NCBI GenBank assembly: GCA_022661535.1
Contig: JAKULF010000013.1
Span: forward strand, 620,001-684,000
Direction of reading: 5' to 3'
From: Eutypa lata
Taxonomy: Eukaryota > Ascomycota > Sordariomycetes > Xylariales > Diatrypaceae
DNA: 64,000 nucleotides
Under the pieces are notes generated by a model. It was given only the letters and a program-made list of their open reading frames with translations, did no database searches and was not told where the DNA came from. Below, piece by piece: positions 45,826 through 57,900 of this stretch. The translations under genes and the position numbers were made by a program. Within the stretch, counting starts at the first letter, position 1. The number at the start of each line of letters is the position of its first letter.

Positions 45826-48061
45826 TTCCGTTTCGCTCTTGCGGGGACTAGCTAGGTCTCGGAGGTGACAACGGTCGTTATACCTCACCCTAGGCTGGGT
45901 CTTCTACCTTCCATTCTGTGGGTATCATATTTCTTAACAGATGGAAAGAGACTTGTGGTTGTAGTTGTTTGTAGTTCCTGAGTTCTGGATTTGTCGGTCG
46001 CTACTTTTGATTATTGGATAAAAAAAGGAGGTTAACGGAATTTCTGTGGGTGGTATATCTTCTTGCATGTATATATTCCTATAGATTACGAACATACGCA
46101 TCCGTTGCCATCCATGTCTTTCTTGTTCCGATCCTATAGGCTACTAGAGAAGCTCAGTGCGTAATCGATCTACGGATGTAGAACTCCTTGGAGCATATCT
46201 ACTTATGTCGGAAAATGGGTTCTTCTTCATCCACGCCGTATATATTCTCTTCCTCTATGCTAGGCTAGAATATAGACTTCGCAGTGGACAGCTCTATCTA
46301 TCTGATATATCGTAATGTCTGATGAAAAACATCGGAATGTAGACCAACATACGTAACTAATAAGCTGGTTGGTTGGCTCAGTGCTGTGGAGCGGAAATAG
46401 TAGACTTTGATAGTAAAGTGTTGGTGTATTAAAATAGCTATGATCAATTTCGAAGACAGTCAAGTTGCCACCGTTCTATGGGCATCATTCTCTAATGTGA
46501 TGAACTGAAATTTATTCACGCTAATTTAATCATCGCTTCTGTCAATGGTACTTAAACACGTATAAGTGTACAAGGAGCCCATCCGAAGTCAGTTGGAACG
46601 CACGCCCTTGAGCATGTATGTACCGATTAATGACCATAACATAACTACATCTCCCGAAGTGACAAGATACTTTGAAAGTGACATGCATGGTATAAGTTAC
46701 TTCTTAGTTTGTCTAAAACAATCTTAGGCAGCCAATGGAAACCATTTACTTCAGGAAAAACTCGCTTTTCTTTTCCCTCGAAAAGTTAAATCGCCCCTGA
46801 CATTTTCTAGGCATTAAGAATTAACCGGCCCTAAAAAGCCCTTCCTCCCATGTCATCCATCCACCATGTAATTTCTTTTCCCCTCATCCGCCGTAGTCTT
46901 GCCACCACTACAGAACGACCCGGGACCCATCAACAGTCCACCCCATCTCCTACAATCAAATTTGTGTCAATTTTTTGGTAAAGTAGTGTGAACTATCTCT
47001 TCTATGTTTTCATGATGCACAATGTCATACTTCCCATTCCAAACAAAGAAAAAGCCTCCAAACCATTTTCTCTCAGAGTACAATCCACCCAATATGCATT
47101 TGCATAAAATAAACCACCCTCTCAACTTGCTTTTGCACTCCCGAGCGTTTCCACAACTCCTAATCAGAAGAGGAAACGGACCTCGAAACCAAGTACACAA
47201 AGAACAAGGCTACCGAAGCTAGGTAGCAGTTGTCGTGCTTGGGCTTACTCGTCTAGAAAGAGAAATATTGTACTTCTGGTACCCGTTTGATCTTCAACGA
47301 GGATTAAAAACAAGTCTATCTATTGATACACAAGTAAGTTCATTTTCTTTGTTATCTTCCACATTTGCTTACATGTTTATGTTAAAGATGGCACCAAATG
47401 AAAATGTAGTCACCGACTATAGTGACAACAAAAAACCATCAAGCCTAATGTCGTGTCATCAGAACAATGTTGTCATGCATCCTTGGCACCCGAGCAGCAA
47501 CGGCAATTTCTTCTAGAAAACTTGTCGTATCATAACTCATCTCGGCTTGTCATCTCTCGTCTTTAGTGCACGACTCGGCCTCCTCAAAGGGTCCATTGCG
47601 GCCGGCGACAAGCCCTACGCTAAGCTACGGCGTGTATTCTACGGAATTCAGGCGGTACTCGCAACCGCACAGAGTCCTGTGGCCGCCACGGGCTTGAGCC
47701 TAGTTGGAGGGGAAGAGACGGACGAACTACACCTTTGACACACGGTCTAAGGTATTTCGCCGGATTACCGGACAGTAAACCCATATCGTCGCCAGCTATA
47801 TGCCCATGGGGATGACGAGGAATACGTCCTTGCTATCAAGAAAGGACCAGGTATTGGCAACGCTCCGTGCTTGGGAATGGGAGGCCCGAGGTGCTAAATA
47901 TTGGGGCGCGCTGCATTGAACCACGGCCTGGATACGGCCCGCTCGCCGGCACAGAGGAGCCAAAGCGGGTACCGATCATATCCAGTAAGAGGGTCAGAAA
48001 TATGAGTCCTTCAAGAACCAGCCATCTGTTCTAGAGACCTTACTGCGCTCTATTACCAACA

Positions 48062-48124
48062 CTTCCATGCTTTTAAAAAAAACCTTCCATGCTTTTAAAA
48101 ATCCTTCCATGCTTTTTCAAACCC
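48062..48124. repeat. Three tandem copies of a 21-bp unit
   Basis: CTTCCATGCTTTT followed by an A-rich spacer occurs three times in a row, with small differences in the spacer. Confidence 0.85.
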
Positions 48125-48391
48125 TCACAAAGCTTTATAGCCATGGGGCTGGTCCAGACGATACATCGTCAACGAAGACGACCGGCGTCAAGGGCCACGA
48201 CCACAATAGCGAAGCTCTGCTGTAAGTTTTATATTATCACCTACAGCACGTTTGTCAAGATGCTAACATTCATCTCGAACCAGCGCCGGCACCTAAGCCA
48301 GCACCGAAGGACCTGGGGAACGGGACGGATCTCTAGATTGAGGACTGAGCGTGGCTCTATGCATAAGGCCTAGGTCTGTGATATCGGCATT

Positions 48392-48646
48392 ATGCCAGTG
48401 TGTGAACTTCTCCATCCACAGGGTAAAGTATTCGAAGGTCCCGAATTCGTAGGACCACATGCTAATCTTATTGAAGGTATATACACCGGGACTGACATGA
48501 CAGAGGAAGACCGAGATGCAGTTTATCAACAACTTGTGGAGGATGCCCTTTTGAAAAAGCTTCCTCTGCCCAAGAAAATCACGAGCCAGAAGGTTCGCAA
48601 AGGCGCTCTCACTCTAATAGCAGTACAGCAATCCATCTTCTACTGA
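48392..48646 (+). pseudogene. 84-codon protein-like frame, unknown
   Basis: It begins with ATG and reads as a helical, acidic then basic protein (TEEDRDAVYQQLVEDALLKK and LPLPKKITSQKVRKG). It ends 35 bp before another protein-like frame begins in a different phase (48682), so it may be the front part of the same decayed gene. Family unknown. Confidence 0.3.
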
Positions 48647-48681
48647 ATAAACTCTCTCGAGCTTTACCAGTAATGAAGTGA

Positions 48682-49071
48682 ACTGGTCCAATTAATTGCC
48701 AGCTGGAAAAGCTAGGGCCAAGGATCATTGCCACAGTCGTGGCACCCGTGGTGGTGCATTGGAGCCTGGAGGAAGCATTGGGAAGTTTGTTATCATCCAC
48801 TGACACTCGACTATTGAGTGTCCTAGGCCAAGGCAACGGCCAAGGTCAGGGCCAAGATCAAGGCCAAGGTCAAGGCCAAGGTCAAGGCCAAGGTCAAGGC
48901 CAAGGCCAAGGCCAAGGCAACGGCTAAGGCAAAACTCGCACCATCAGGGTGCACGCTCCCACTGTCAAAACTCTCCCGGCCGCAAAACTGGCGGAGATGC
49001 AGGAGAAGGCAGCTCTTAAGGCCGAGGTAATCAACGAGATCCTCGAGGAGGGGGAGGGGCACACGATCTAA
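48682..49071 (+). pseudogene. Gly-Gln repeat protein relic broken by TAA
   Basis: An open frame from 48682 has a hydrophobic-helical part (LGPRIIATVVAPVVVHW, SLEEALGSLLSS), then a run of Gly-Gln dipeptides (48826-48924) coded by GGC/GGT CAA repeats. The stop at 48925-48927 is TAA exactly where the repeat predicts CAA. The same frame then goes on for 47 codons with a charged helix (VHAPTVKTLPAAKLAEMQ, LKAEVINEILEEGEG) to a second TAA at 49069-49071. A C-to-T nonsense change inside a real coding sequence is the simplest reading. No ATG is evident in frame. Confidence 0.45.
48826..48925. repeat. GGYCAA minisatellite
   Basis: About 16 tandem 6-bp units of GGCCAA or GGTCAA type with a few variants (AAC, GAT), coding Gly-Gln. 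Confidence 0.9.
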
Positions 49072-49324
49072 AGTTGCCGACCAGTCCTTATACTTAGAGT
49101 GTGAGAACACGGGAGGGCGACACTCCCAATTTGCTATTTGCCTGGGGAGGGTTCGGTTTTTAAAGGCGCGGCTAAAGATAGGGAACATCTGCTTGTGGAG
49201 GTTGACATTAGGTTACCGGTTGCCACAGAAAGGTGCAGTAGTTAGCCTAGAGGTTCCGCGCTACTACATCAAAATTACCCCATCCAAAAGAGCCATCGGG
49301 CTATAAATTCTTAACAACAACAAG

Positions 49325-49743
49325 ATGTCGTCCAAGAAGAAGACCACCACCGCCAAGAAGCCCCCCGTCAAGAAGGACACCTCCAACAACCCGATCCCGT
49401 GCAACGAGTGCGAGGAGCGCTTCAAGACATCGGGGACCCTAAGCTATATCAGAGGGGACTCCATCTTGGACTCCAATGTTTCTTCCCTGCCGGCAAGGGC
49501 GACGACGGCGCCACCTACCTCGCTGATTCCCCGGGGCTGCTCGTCGTTCACACGAGCAGCGTGCACGGCCGCAAACAAAAGCACCCCGACACGCAGGGCG
49601 GAAAGTACTCTTGCCCGTGGGGCAGACCGCCAAGTGTCGCAGAACCTTTAAATCGGCCGAGAGTGCCAACCGTTGTATGCGAAAGCATCTCAAGAGTTTG
49701 CAGGAACAAGGACCACAAGCGTAGGAGACGTGTGGTGTCGTAG
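49325..49743 (+). pseudogene. Frameshifted Cys-rich (zinc-finger-like) small gene
   Basis: An ATG in good context starts a Lys-rich leader (SSKKKTTTAKKPPVKKD) and then CNECEERFKTSG, a C2H2-like half. The protein-like reading then shifts frame: KGDDGATYLADSPGLLVVHTS and GGKYSCPWG lie in a second frame, and AKCRRTFKSAESANRCMRKH, a finger-like C...H tail, lies in a third. At least two indels are needed to connect them, unless unseen introns do so. Confidence 0.4.
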
Positions 49744-50288
49744 CGAGAGAGCGCGTGCTCAATATTACAATTGATAAGAATCAGAATTCGGCCGACATAT
49801 CAATGTCGTTACTTGTATCTATGTATATAGTATTTACTCAATGTTTTAGATGCTGAAATCCAGATTAACTGATATAACACCCCAACATCTGATAGCATGG
49901 TGCAGCATATTTAATCCTCGATAAATTCCATATAATACATCCCATAAGGTACTGAGATATCCAACATAAGCCGCAGGAACCAATTAAATAGTTATAACCT
50001 GCGGTTGAAAATAGAATCATGATGTGAGTTAGGGATGAACTAGACATAGTCGGAAACAAGGGGCTTCAAGCCTACATAGTTGCTAGCTTCCTAGTCCATC
50101 GCGTTGCGCGAAGAAGGTAGTTAATATATACTCAAAAGCTCATCATGATACTAACATCGAAATCAATGATAATGTATAGATATACGGGAGAGGCTGGGGG
50201 ATCCAAGACAATCTGAAGAAAATAAAACTCGCTGCAAAGAATATAGATCTGAGATAGAGTGTGTCTTATATTACCAGGTTGACGCATA

Positions 50289-51096
50289 TCAGAGCAAGAA
50301 TCTCCCGCCGTTCGAGTGGAGGATGCTCTCGGTTATGTAACCGTCTTTCATAAGGTAAAGGTAGGCTTCAGCAATATCTTCCGGTCGACCTAGCCTCTTG
50401 ATTGTCGTTGCCTGGGCAAGACTGTCGAGGGCTTGCTCTGGCACCCCTTTCATGGCCTCCGTCTTGATAGCCCCCGGCGCGACTAGATTAATTCTGACGG
50501 GCGTCATGTCGACGGCCAAATCCTCTCGTCAAACTCTCGAGACCGCTGGCTGCATGGAGACCCCACCCGGGCGGGGGTTTGGTGGCAATGAACCCTCCGG
50601 TGAGAGTGTAGCTGCTATCCGGACTAACGTCTAAATACTGTCGGAGGTACTTCGCGACGATAATAGGAGCGATGTTGCGAACAACCTGGTTCTTCTCAAA
50701 TTGAGCAACAGTCACTTCCGCTATCGACTGAAGGGAGCGCGCATCGCCAGCCGTGAAGACGACGTGGTCGAGTTTTTCTTTTGCCCCGCGCGTGGCGGCG
50801 GATAAGAGCGCCTGGATATTGGACTCCAGGTCTTCTTTTTTGGACAGATCACAGACGTGCGTGATGATGACCTGAGAAGAAGAAGAAGAAGGCGACGCGA
50901 TGTGCGGGTATGAGGTCTTCAAGCGCAAGACGGTGCTCGTGAGGTTCGGCTCGTTGGAACCGGAGATGATCACCGTGCAGCCATGTTCGACGCACGCTGC
51001 CGCGACGGCGTAGCCAATCCCGGACGTGCTGCCGAAGATCAGGACACGCTTGCCTCGAAGCTTATGGATGAATTTGTAGGATGACTCATCAGCCAT
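50289..51096 (-). pseudogene. Short-chain dehydrogenase with single-base frameshift
   Basis: The N-terminal part (51096 to about 50520) carries the Rossmann motif GSTSGIGYAVA (residues about 22-32), HVCDLSKKEDLE, FTAGDA and SSYTLTGGFIATKPPPGW, as in a fungal SDR subgroup that lacks the YxxxK pair. The C-terminal part (AVDMTPVRINLVAPGAIKTEAM, RPEDIAEAYLYLM, ending GGRFLL) is in another frame. One extra base in GGCC at 50514-50517 separates them; deleting one base makes the span 807 nt and joins LTRGF to AVDM as in relatives. It is either a fresh pseudogene or an assembly error. It is the last gene before the AT island. Confidence 0.75.
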
Positions 51097-51430
51097 GATC
51101 GATCGTAATGTGCGAGTAGGTGACGCAGGTAGGATAGAAGGGTAGCTGCGAAGTTAGTAGATGTAGACTCTGAAGAAGCAAGAGGTGGCCCATAGTAAGT
51201 AGACCGGGTCTTGGAACGCCGTGGGGCGGGAGTTCGGAATTCGGGGATAGATCGAAAGAGAGCTCCGGCTTTAGCTACCTGGTGGAAATCCGCTGACTTA
51301 GCTATCACTTACCTCATACATCAGGCCTTTCTCGGCTGGTTGTATGTATCTTACGTACCCACTAAGCCTAATACAGAAAAATACCCACAAATCCCAAATC
51401 CCAACCGAGAAGGGCCTGATCCAATTTGGT
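51097..51430. other. Intergenic, left shoulder of AT island
   Basis: Normal-composition sequence upstream of the SDR; composition falls sharply after about 51430. Confidence 0.5.
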
Positions 51431-51710
51431 AAATTTCGGCCCTTTGCATGTTAAAAACGACGTTTTTCCTATACAAATCGATTTTTACTTTTGTAACGTT
51501 TTTATTAATAATTAATTAATAAAAATACGTATTAAAAAAATAATTAAGCCATTAAATTTAAAATTAAATAACGATTATAAATATATATATATTTTTATTA
51601 TAACCTTAGCCAAAAATAATAACTATAAGATTAAAGTTCAAAAAGCTTTGCATGTTGAGATTATTTTGTCCGAATGCCTTTATGGCTGGCATATTATCAA
51701 CATAGTCCTG

Positions 51711-52381
51711 ATCATTTCGGAAAGGGCCGTCCAAGGGTAACATTGTATGGCAGAAGCCCGGAGCGTTATGATTTTAACGATGCGACAAGTGGTTGTGGCA
51801 TATTAAAGAGAAGGGCGTTCGGACTTGGTTACGTAAGCCACCTGTCCGGACGGTCACTTGGTCCGTATGCCACCACCACTACCTTAATCATTTCGGAAAG
51901 GGCCGTCCAAGGGTAACATTATATGGGAGAAGCCCGGAGCGTCATGATTTTTTTGATTCAAGTGATGGTGGTAGCATACGGACCAAGTGACCGTCCGGAC
52001 AGGTGGCTTACGTAACCTAGTCCGGATCTGTAGGTTTGTAGGTCTGTAGGTCTGTAAGCTGTAGGTTACCCTATAGGACTGTAGGTCTGTAGGTTACCCT
52101 ATAGGACTGTAGGTCTGTAGATTACCCTGTAGGACTGTAGATTACCCTGTAGGTCTGAAGGTTACCCTGTAGATCTAAAGGTCTGTAGGTCTGTAGGTCT
52201 GTAGGTCTGTAGGTCTGTAGGTCTGTAGGTCTACCCTATAGGTCTAAAGGTTCTCCTTGGTCGCATACCACCACTACCATTCTGATCAGAAAAATCATAA
52301 TGCTCGAAGCTTCCGCCATACTAAATTGTACTTATACGGCTCTTTTTCAAATGATCAGGGCGGTGGTGGTGGTATGCATAC
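51711..52381. repeat. MITE/foldback-like repeat cluster
   Basis: A 67-bp unit starting ATCATTTCGGAAAGGGCC occurs at 51711-51777 and 51887-51953 (direct), and a diverged inverted copy lies at about 52290-52360. Copies two and three are bracketed by short inverted repeats of GTATGC/ACCACCAC type (51864-51883 with 51966-51979; 52264-52278 with 52363-52377), giving MITE-like elements of about 115 bp. In addition 51821-51883 and 51961-52023 form near-perfect 63-bp inverted arms around copy two. Confidence 0.8.
52027..52250. repeat. 8-bp minisatellite (TCTGTAGG)
   Basis: Tandem TCTGTAGG units, interrupted by TTACCCTATAGGAC-type variants, fill about 220 bp between the foldback arm and the third repeat copy. 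Confidence 0.85.
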
Positions 52382-54700
52382 AAAGAGCGTATCGAGACGC
52401 GCCTACAGGGTGATTTCTACAAGGTGATTCTTGCAAGGTAATTTATCGGTTTTAATTCGTACGGCTTCGTTTTAAATTTAAAAAAATAACAAAAATTCTT
52501 ATTTATATATTAGCTTATAAATTTAACGTATATAAAACTTTAAGCTTATCGGGTTTGTTTTAAATTTATTACGAATTATTTTGTTTTAAAATAAAATATT
52601 TATAATATATAAAGAGCGAAAAATTATTAAAAGAATTTAAGCTGTTATAACTTCGCATCGATCTTAAAGATTTAATTAACTTAAAAATAACGCATTAACG
52701 TAATATAAAATATATATACGGCAACTTAAGATTTAAAACAAATTATTATCGATTTAAATATTAATATATTATTTATATTAAGTAATTATTAAATTAATTA
52801 CTTTTTTAACGTATATTTCTTTTAACGCTTAATGCTTTATAATACGTTAAGTTTAATATTAACTTTATCTTTAATATAAATTTATATCGTTATTTTATAT
52901 TTTTTTAAAATAAAAAATATATCTTTTTATTTTTTATTTTTTAACGATTTTAATAATATAATTTTTATACGATAATATTACGTTATAAAAATAATTAATA
53001 AAGTTATAAATAAAAAGTTTATTTTAATAATTTTTAAAATATATTAAATTAAATATATTTATATATAATATTAAATTAAAAATATTTAAATTAAATAAAA
53101 GAAATTTTAAAAATAATAAAAAATATTTAATTAAATAAAAAATATTTTAATTAAATAAATCGTTATTTAAAAAATTTTAAAATATATATCGTTATATATT
53201 TAATTTTATAATTTTATTTAATGTTTTTTAATTAATATTAAAAACTTATAAATATTAAAAAAAATTTTTTTTAAACGTTATTTTAAAATACGAATTATTA
53301 AAAATGTTATTATTAATTATAAATATTTAAATAATATTTTTTTAAAATTTTATAAAATATTATTTAATTAATTAATTAATTTTAAAATTAAAAAAATTAT
53401 CGAAAAAAATAAAATTAATATAAACGAAATTAAAATAATAAAAAATATAAAAAAATGCTTTTATATTTAATAAAACTTTTAAAAAAATTATTTTAATAAA
53501 AAATATTTATAAACGTAAATAAATTTCGATTATAATATATATTATTATTAATAATTATATTTTTTTATTTTTAATTATATTTAATAATATAAACGTTTAA
53601 TAATAATAATTTAATAAAAAGAATTATAAATATAATAATTAATATTTTATTATATTATTAAATAAATAAATTAATATTAAAATTAAATTAAAATAATTAA
53701 AAAAAGTATTTATTTTATATATTAAATCGATTTATTTTAATTAATAATAATCTTTTACTTTAAATAATTATAATAATTATATATTTAAAAAATTTATAAC
53801 TTTTTATTTTTTTAATATAATTTATATATTATATTTTTTTATTTATAATTTATACGTATAATAATTATTTAATATTAAAATGTTTTTATATTTTAAATAT
53901 TATTTTCGCTTTTAATTTAAAAAAAAGTATTATAAATAAATTTCGAAAATTATTAATAAAAATAATTCTTTTTAAACGTTTAAATAAACGTAATACGATA
54001 TATTTTTAATTTTAATTTATATTAAAACGAATTTTAAAATATTTAAAATATAATTTATTTTAAAAAAAATCGCTTTAAATAATTAACTTATTAAAAAAGA
54101 CTTTAAACGAAATTATATATTAATTATAAAGTTAAGTTTTATTTTCATAATATTTAATTTTATTAATTTAATAATTAATTTAACTTTAAATATATTTAAA
54201 TTATTAATAAAAATTAATTAAATTTTATTTTATTTTCGAAAAAATAATCGTTTAATTATTTTTTTAAAAAGCTTAATAAATTATTTAACGTAATAATTTT
54301 TAATTATATAATAAACGAATAATAAAATAAATAATTATTTATAATTTTTAAAAAAATAAAATTAAAAAAAAAAAATAATATTAAATTTAAAATTAAAATT
54401 TATTCGAATAAAAAATATAAAAAAAGTATAAAAGAATATAAAAGAATTTATATTAAAATTTATTTATATTATTTAATTAAAAAAAGTTAAAATTAAAAAA
54501 AAAATAATATAATAAAAATAATAATTATATTATAATTTGTTTTATAAAAGTTTAAAGTTAATTATTTAATTATTTAATTTTTTATAATAAATTAAAACTT
54601 AAAAATATAATTATAATAATCGTTAAAAGTACATTAAGCGTTAAAAAAAGTATATATTAAAGAAGTAATTAATTTAATTATAAAGTTATTATAAATAAAA

Positions 54701-54937
54701 TTAAACGTTAATTATTAATTATTATTAATAAATAAAATGCTTTAATAACGGTTTATAATAATAATAAAAGATTAAATATTAAAAGTATTTTAAAGTGTTA
54801 CGTATAATATTTAAAATATAAGAATTAATATATAATTCGAGCTTATAATTAAATTAATATAAATTTCTTTAAATAATAATATATATTTTACTTTTTAAAA
54901 ATTATTTAAAATTAATATTTATTTATATATTTTAATA
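54701..54937 (+). repeat. Left LTR of the degraded element
   Basis: Heavily mutated copy of the direct repeat; its 5' boundary is uncertain. Confidence 0.65.
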
Positions 54938-57900
54938 TAATAATAATCTTAATTTTATAAATTAATAATTAAAAAATTTATATAAAGATAAATATATTAT
55001 TTATAACGACGTTTTATTAATTTTAATTTAAAGAATTTACGAAGAAAATCGATATTAATAATAACGAAAAATAAATAAATCTTTAATATTATCGAAAATT
55101 ATAACGATTACGTTATCGGCGGCATTTATTTTCTTTTTTTTATTAAATTAAATTATAATTTAATATTTTACTTTTTTAATTTAATCGAAATTTCGATAAT
55201 TAAACGACTTTTTTACTTATTTAAATAATTTTATTTTAATAATAAAAAAGTTATAAAATCTTATAAATAAATTAATTACTTAAGTTAATTTTTTAACGTT
55301 ATTATATTAAATCTTTTTTTTTTATTAAAATTAAATATATAATTTTTTTTTTTATTAATATTTATAAATTATCGTAAATTTAATAAACTTTTTATAATAA
55401 TAAATAATATAAACCGCATTATATATAACTTCGTAAAAAAAGCTTAAATTAAAAAATAAATCGTATTAATAATAAAAATTTAATAATAAAAGATAATAAA
55501 TTAATATTAAAACGATATAAATATTATTATAAAATAATTTAAAAGTATATAAATATAAAATTTAAATTTACGTATAAATAATCGTAATGTTAAAATTAAT
55601 TTTAATTACATAATTAATAAATTAATATAAAGTAAATATATAAACGTTATATTTTAATAATAAATAAATATATAATTAATATTTAATGAAATTTATATAA
55701 AGTAAATATAAATATTAATAAATATATAATTATTAATAAATATAAATTTATTTATTTTATAATACTTTAACGTTATAATATTAAATATAAAAAATGTATT
55801 ATTTAAAGTAAAATTAAATTTAATGTTTACTTTATTAAAGCTTTAATTATAAAATTTATTTAAATATTTAATGTAAAATAAATAAATAAATTATTTATTT
55901 TTTTTATTTAAATATATAAATATTTTTTTTTTTTATAATGTTAATTTTATAATAAATTAAATTATATATTAAATTTATTTAAAATTTTCGCATTTTTTAT
56001 AATTTAAATAATTATATTTTATAAATCTTTATTATAATATTTATAAATAATAATTTAAAACTTTATTAATAATTACTTTATTAAAAAACTATTATAATTT
56101 AATTAATATTAAAATAATAAAATTAAATAAACGAAAAAATTATACTTTTTTTTTCTTATATTATTATAAAAAAAGTTAATAAGTAAATAAATTTAATAAA
56201 TAATATAAAAATATATAAAATATAAATTTTAATAATTCGAATTTAAATAATTTAAATTTAAATAATTTTAATTATAATATTTAAAAAATTTATTTTTTTA
56301 AATTTTTAAAAACGAATAAAAACTTACGTAAATTTACCGAAAAGAATTTTAAAAAAAAATAAAAAAATTTTTTTTTTAAAATTAAAAAAAAAAACTATTT
56401 TAAAAATTTTAATAATTAAAAATTTTAATATAATATTTTAAATTTTACTTTAAAAAAAATCGATTACGAAAAAAATATAAAATTATTTAAATTCGTCGAA
56501 ATTAAACTTATAAAAGTTATTATAAAAATTTATAAATAATATTTTTAATAATTAATTACGAATATAATTTTAAAAATCGAAATGTTAAAAACTTTATAAT
56601 TTATCTTTTTAATAATTAATATAATATATTAATAAAACACTTAAAATAATTTTTATAATTTTAAATATAATAAAAAAAATCTTTTTATTTTTATTATATA
56701 ATTTTAAAAATATATAAAAAAAATAAAATTAATTAATATAAAATTAAATAAAATCATTTATATTACGATATTTATAAATATCGTAAAAAATAAAACTATT
56801 TATTAATATAAAACTATAAATTTTATATTATAAATAATCGATTATTTTATTTATAAATTTATTAAAAATTTTAATATTAAATTTTAAAATGAAATAAAAA
56901 ACATTAATAAATCGTATAAAAATACGAAATTATATACTTAAAAAAATAATAATAATAAAAAAATAAAAAAATCGAATTTATAAAAAAGAAACCGATTTAA
57001 TAAATTTTTTATAAACGATAAAAAAACCTTTTTACTTTAATTATAATAAATACAAATATATATTTTAATATTACGAAAACGAAAAACGAAAAAATAATAA
57101 TAATAAAAATAAAAATAAAAATAAAAGTAAAATTATTAATAATAATAACGATTATAATAATTATAATTATTTAATTAAACTTAACGATTTAATAATTCCG
57201 GCCGAATTTAAAAATATATATAAAAGTTTTATTTTTTTAATTATCGTTTTTATAAAATAAAACGTATTAAAAAAGTTATTTAAATAATATAATAAATTAA
57301 CCTTTAATATTATATATCGATAAATTAAATTAAAAAACGTTATAACTTTAACTTTTATTAAATAAAAAAACGTTAAAAACGAAAAAAATATCGAAAAAAT
57401 CGTATAAAAAAACGTTTTAAACGTTACGATTATTATTTATTAAATAATAATCTTTTAAATATATTTTATAAATAATACGAAAAATTAATTATTATAAAAT
57501 AATAATTTAAATATTAATATTATTAATAACTTTAACGATTTAATTAAAAAAACAATTAAAAATATTAAATAAAATCGTTTCGTTATTAATATTAAAATAA
57601 ATTTTATTTATACTTTAATTATTAACATCGTTATATAATAATTAATTAAATTTAATAAATTTCGTTTAAACTTAATAATATCGTATACTTTAATTATTAA
57701 AAAATTTTCGTTTAAAATACTTTTTAATAAAATATAATATAAAAAAAACAATTATTTAAATTATAATATTTTAAAATTATTAAATAAAAAAGTTTTTATA
57801 ATAATTAATATAAAAAAACGAAAATTTTTATTATAAACTTTTAATATATTTAAACTTAAAATTAATAATAATAAATAAAAATATATATTAAAAAGTAATA

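Larger units (their letters stand above)
45826..50288. other. Region of relics and small repeats
   Basis: 45.8-47.5 kb shows no gene. From 47.5 to 49.8 kb there are several GC-richer protein-like fragments in different frames (47547-47738, 48392-48646, 48682-49071, 49325-49735), a 21-bp triplicate and a Gly-Gln minisatellite, listed separately. 49.8-50.3 kb shows nothing. Confidence 0.5.

Noticed and set aside
52021..52250. Telomeric repeat interpretation of the TAGG-containing minisatellite
   Set aside because: The unit is TCTGTAGG with TTACCC only in scattered variants; it is not a TTAGGG array.
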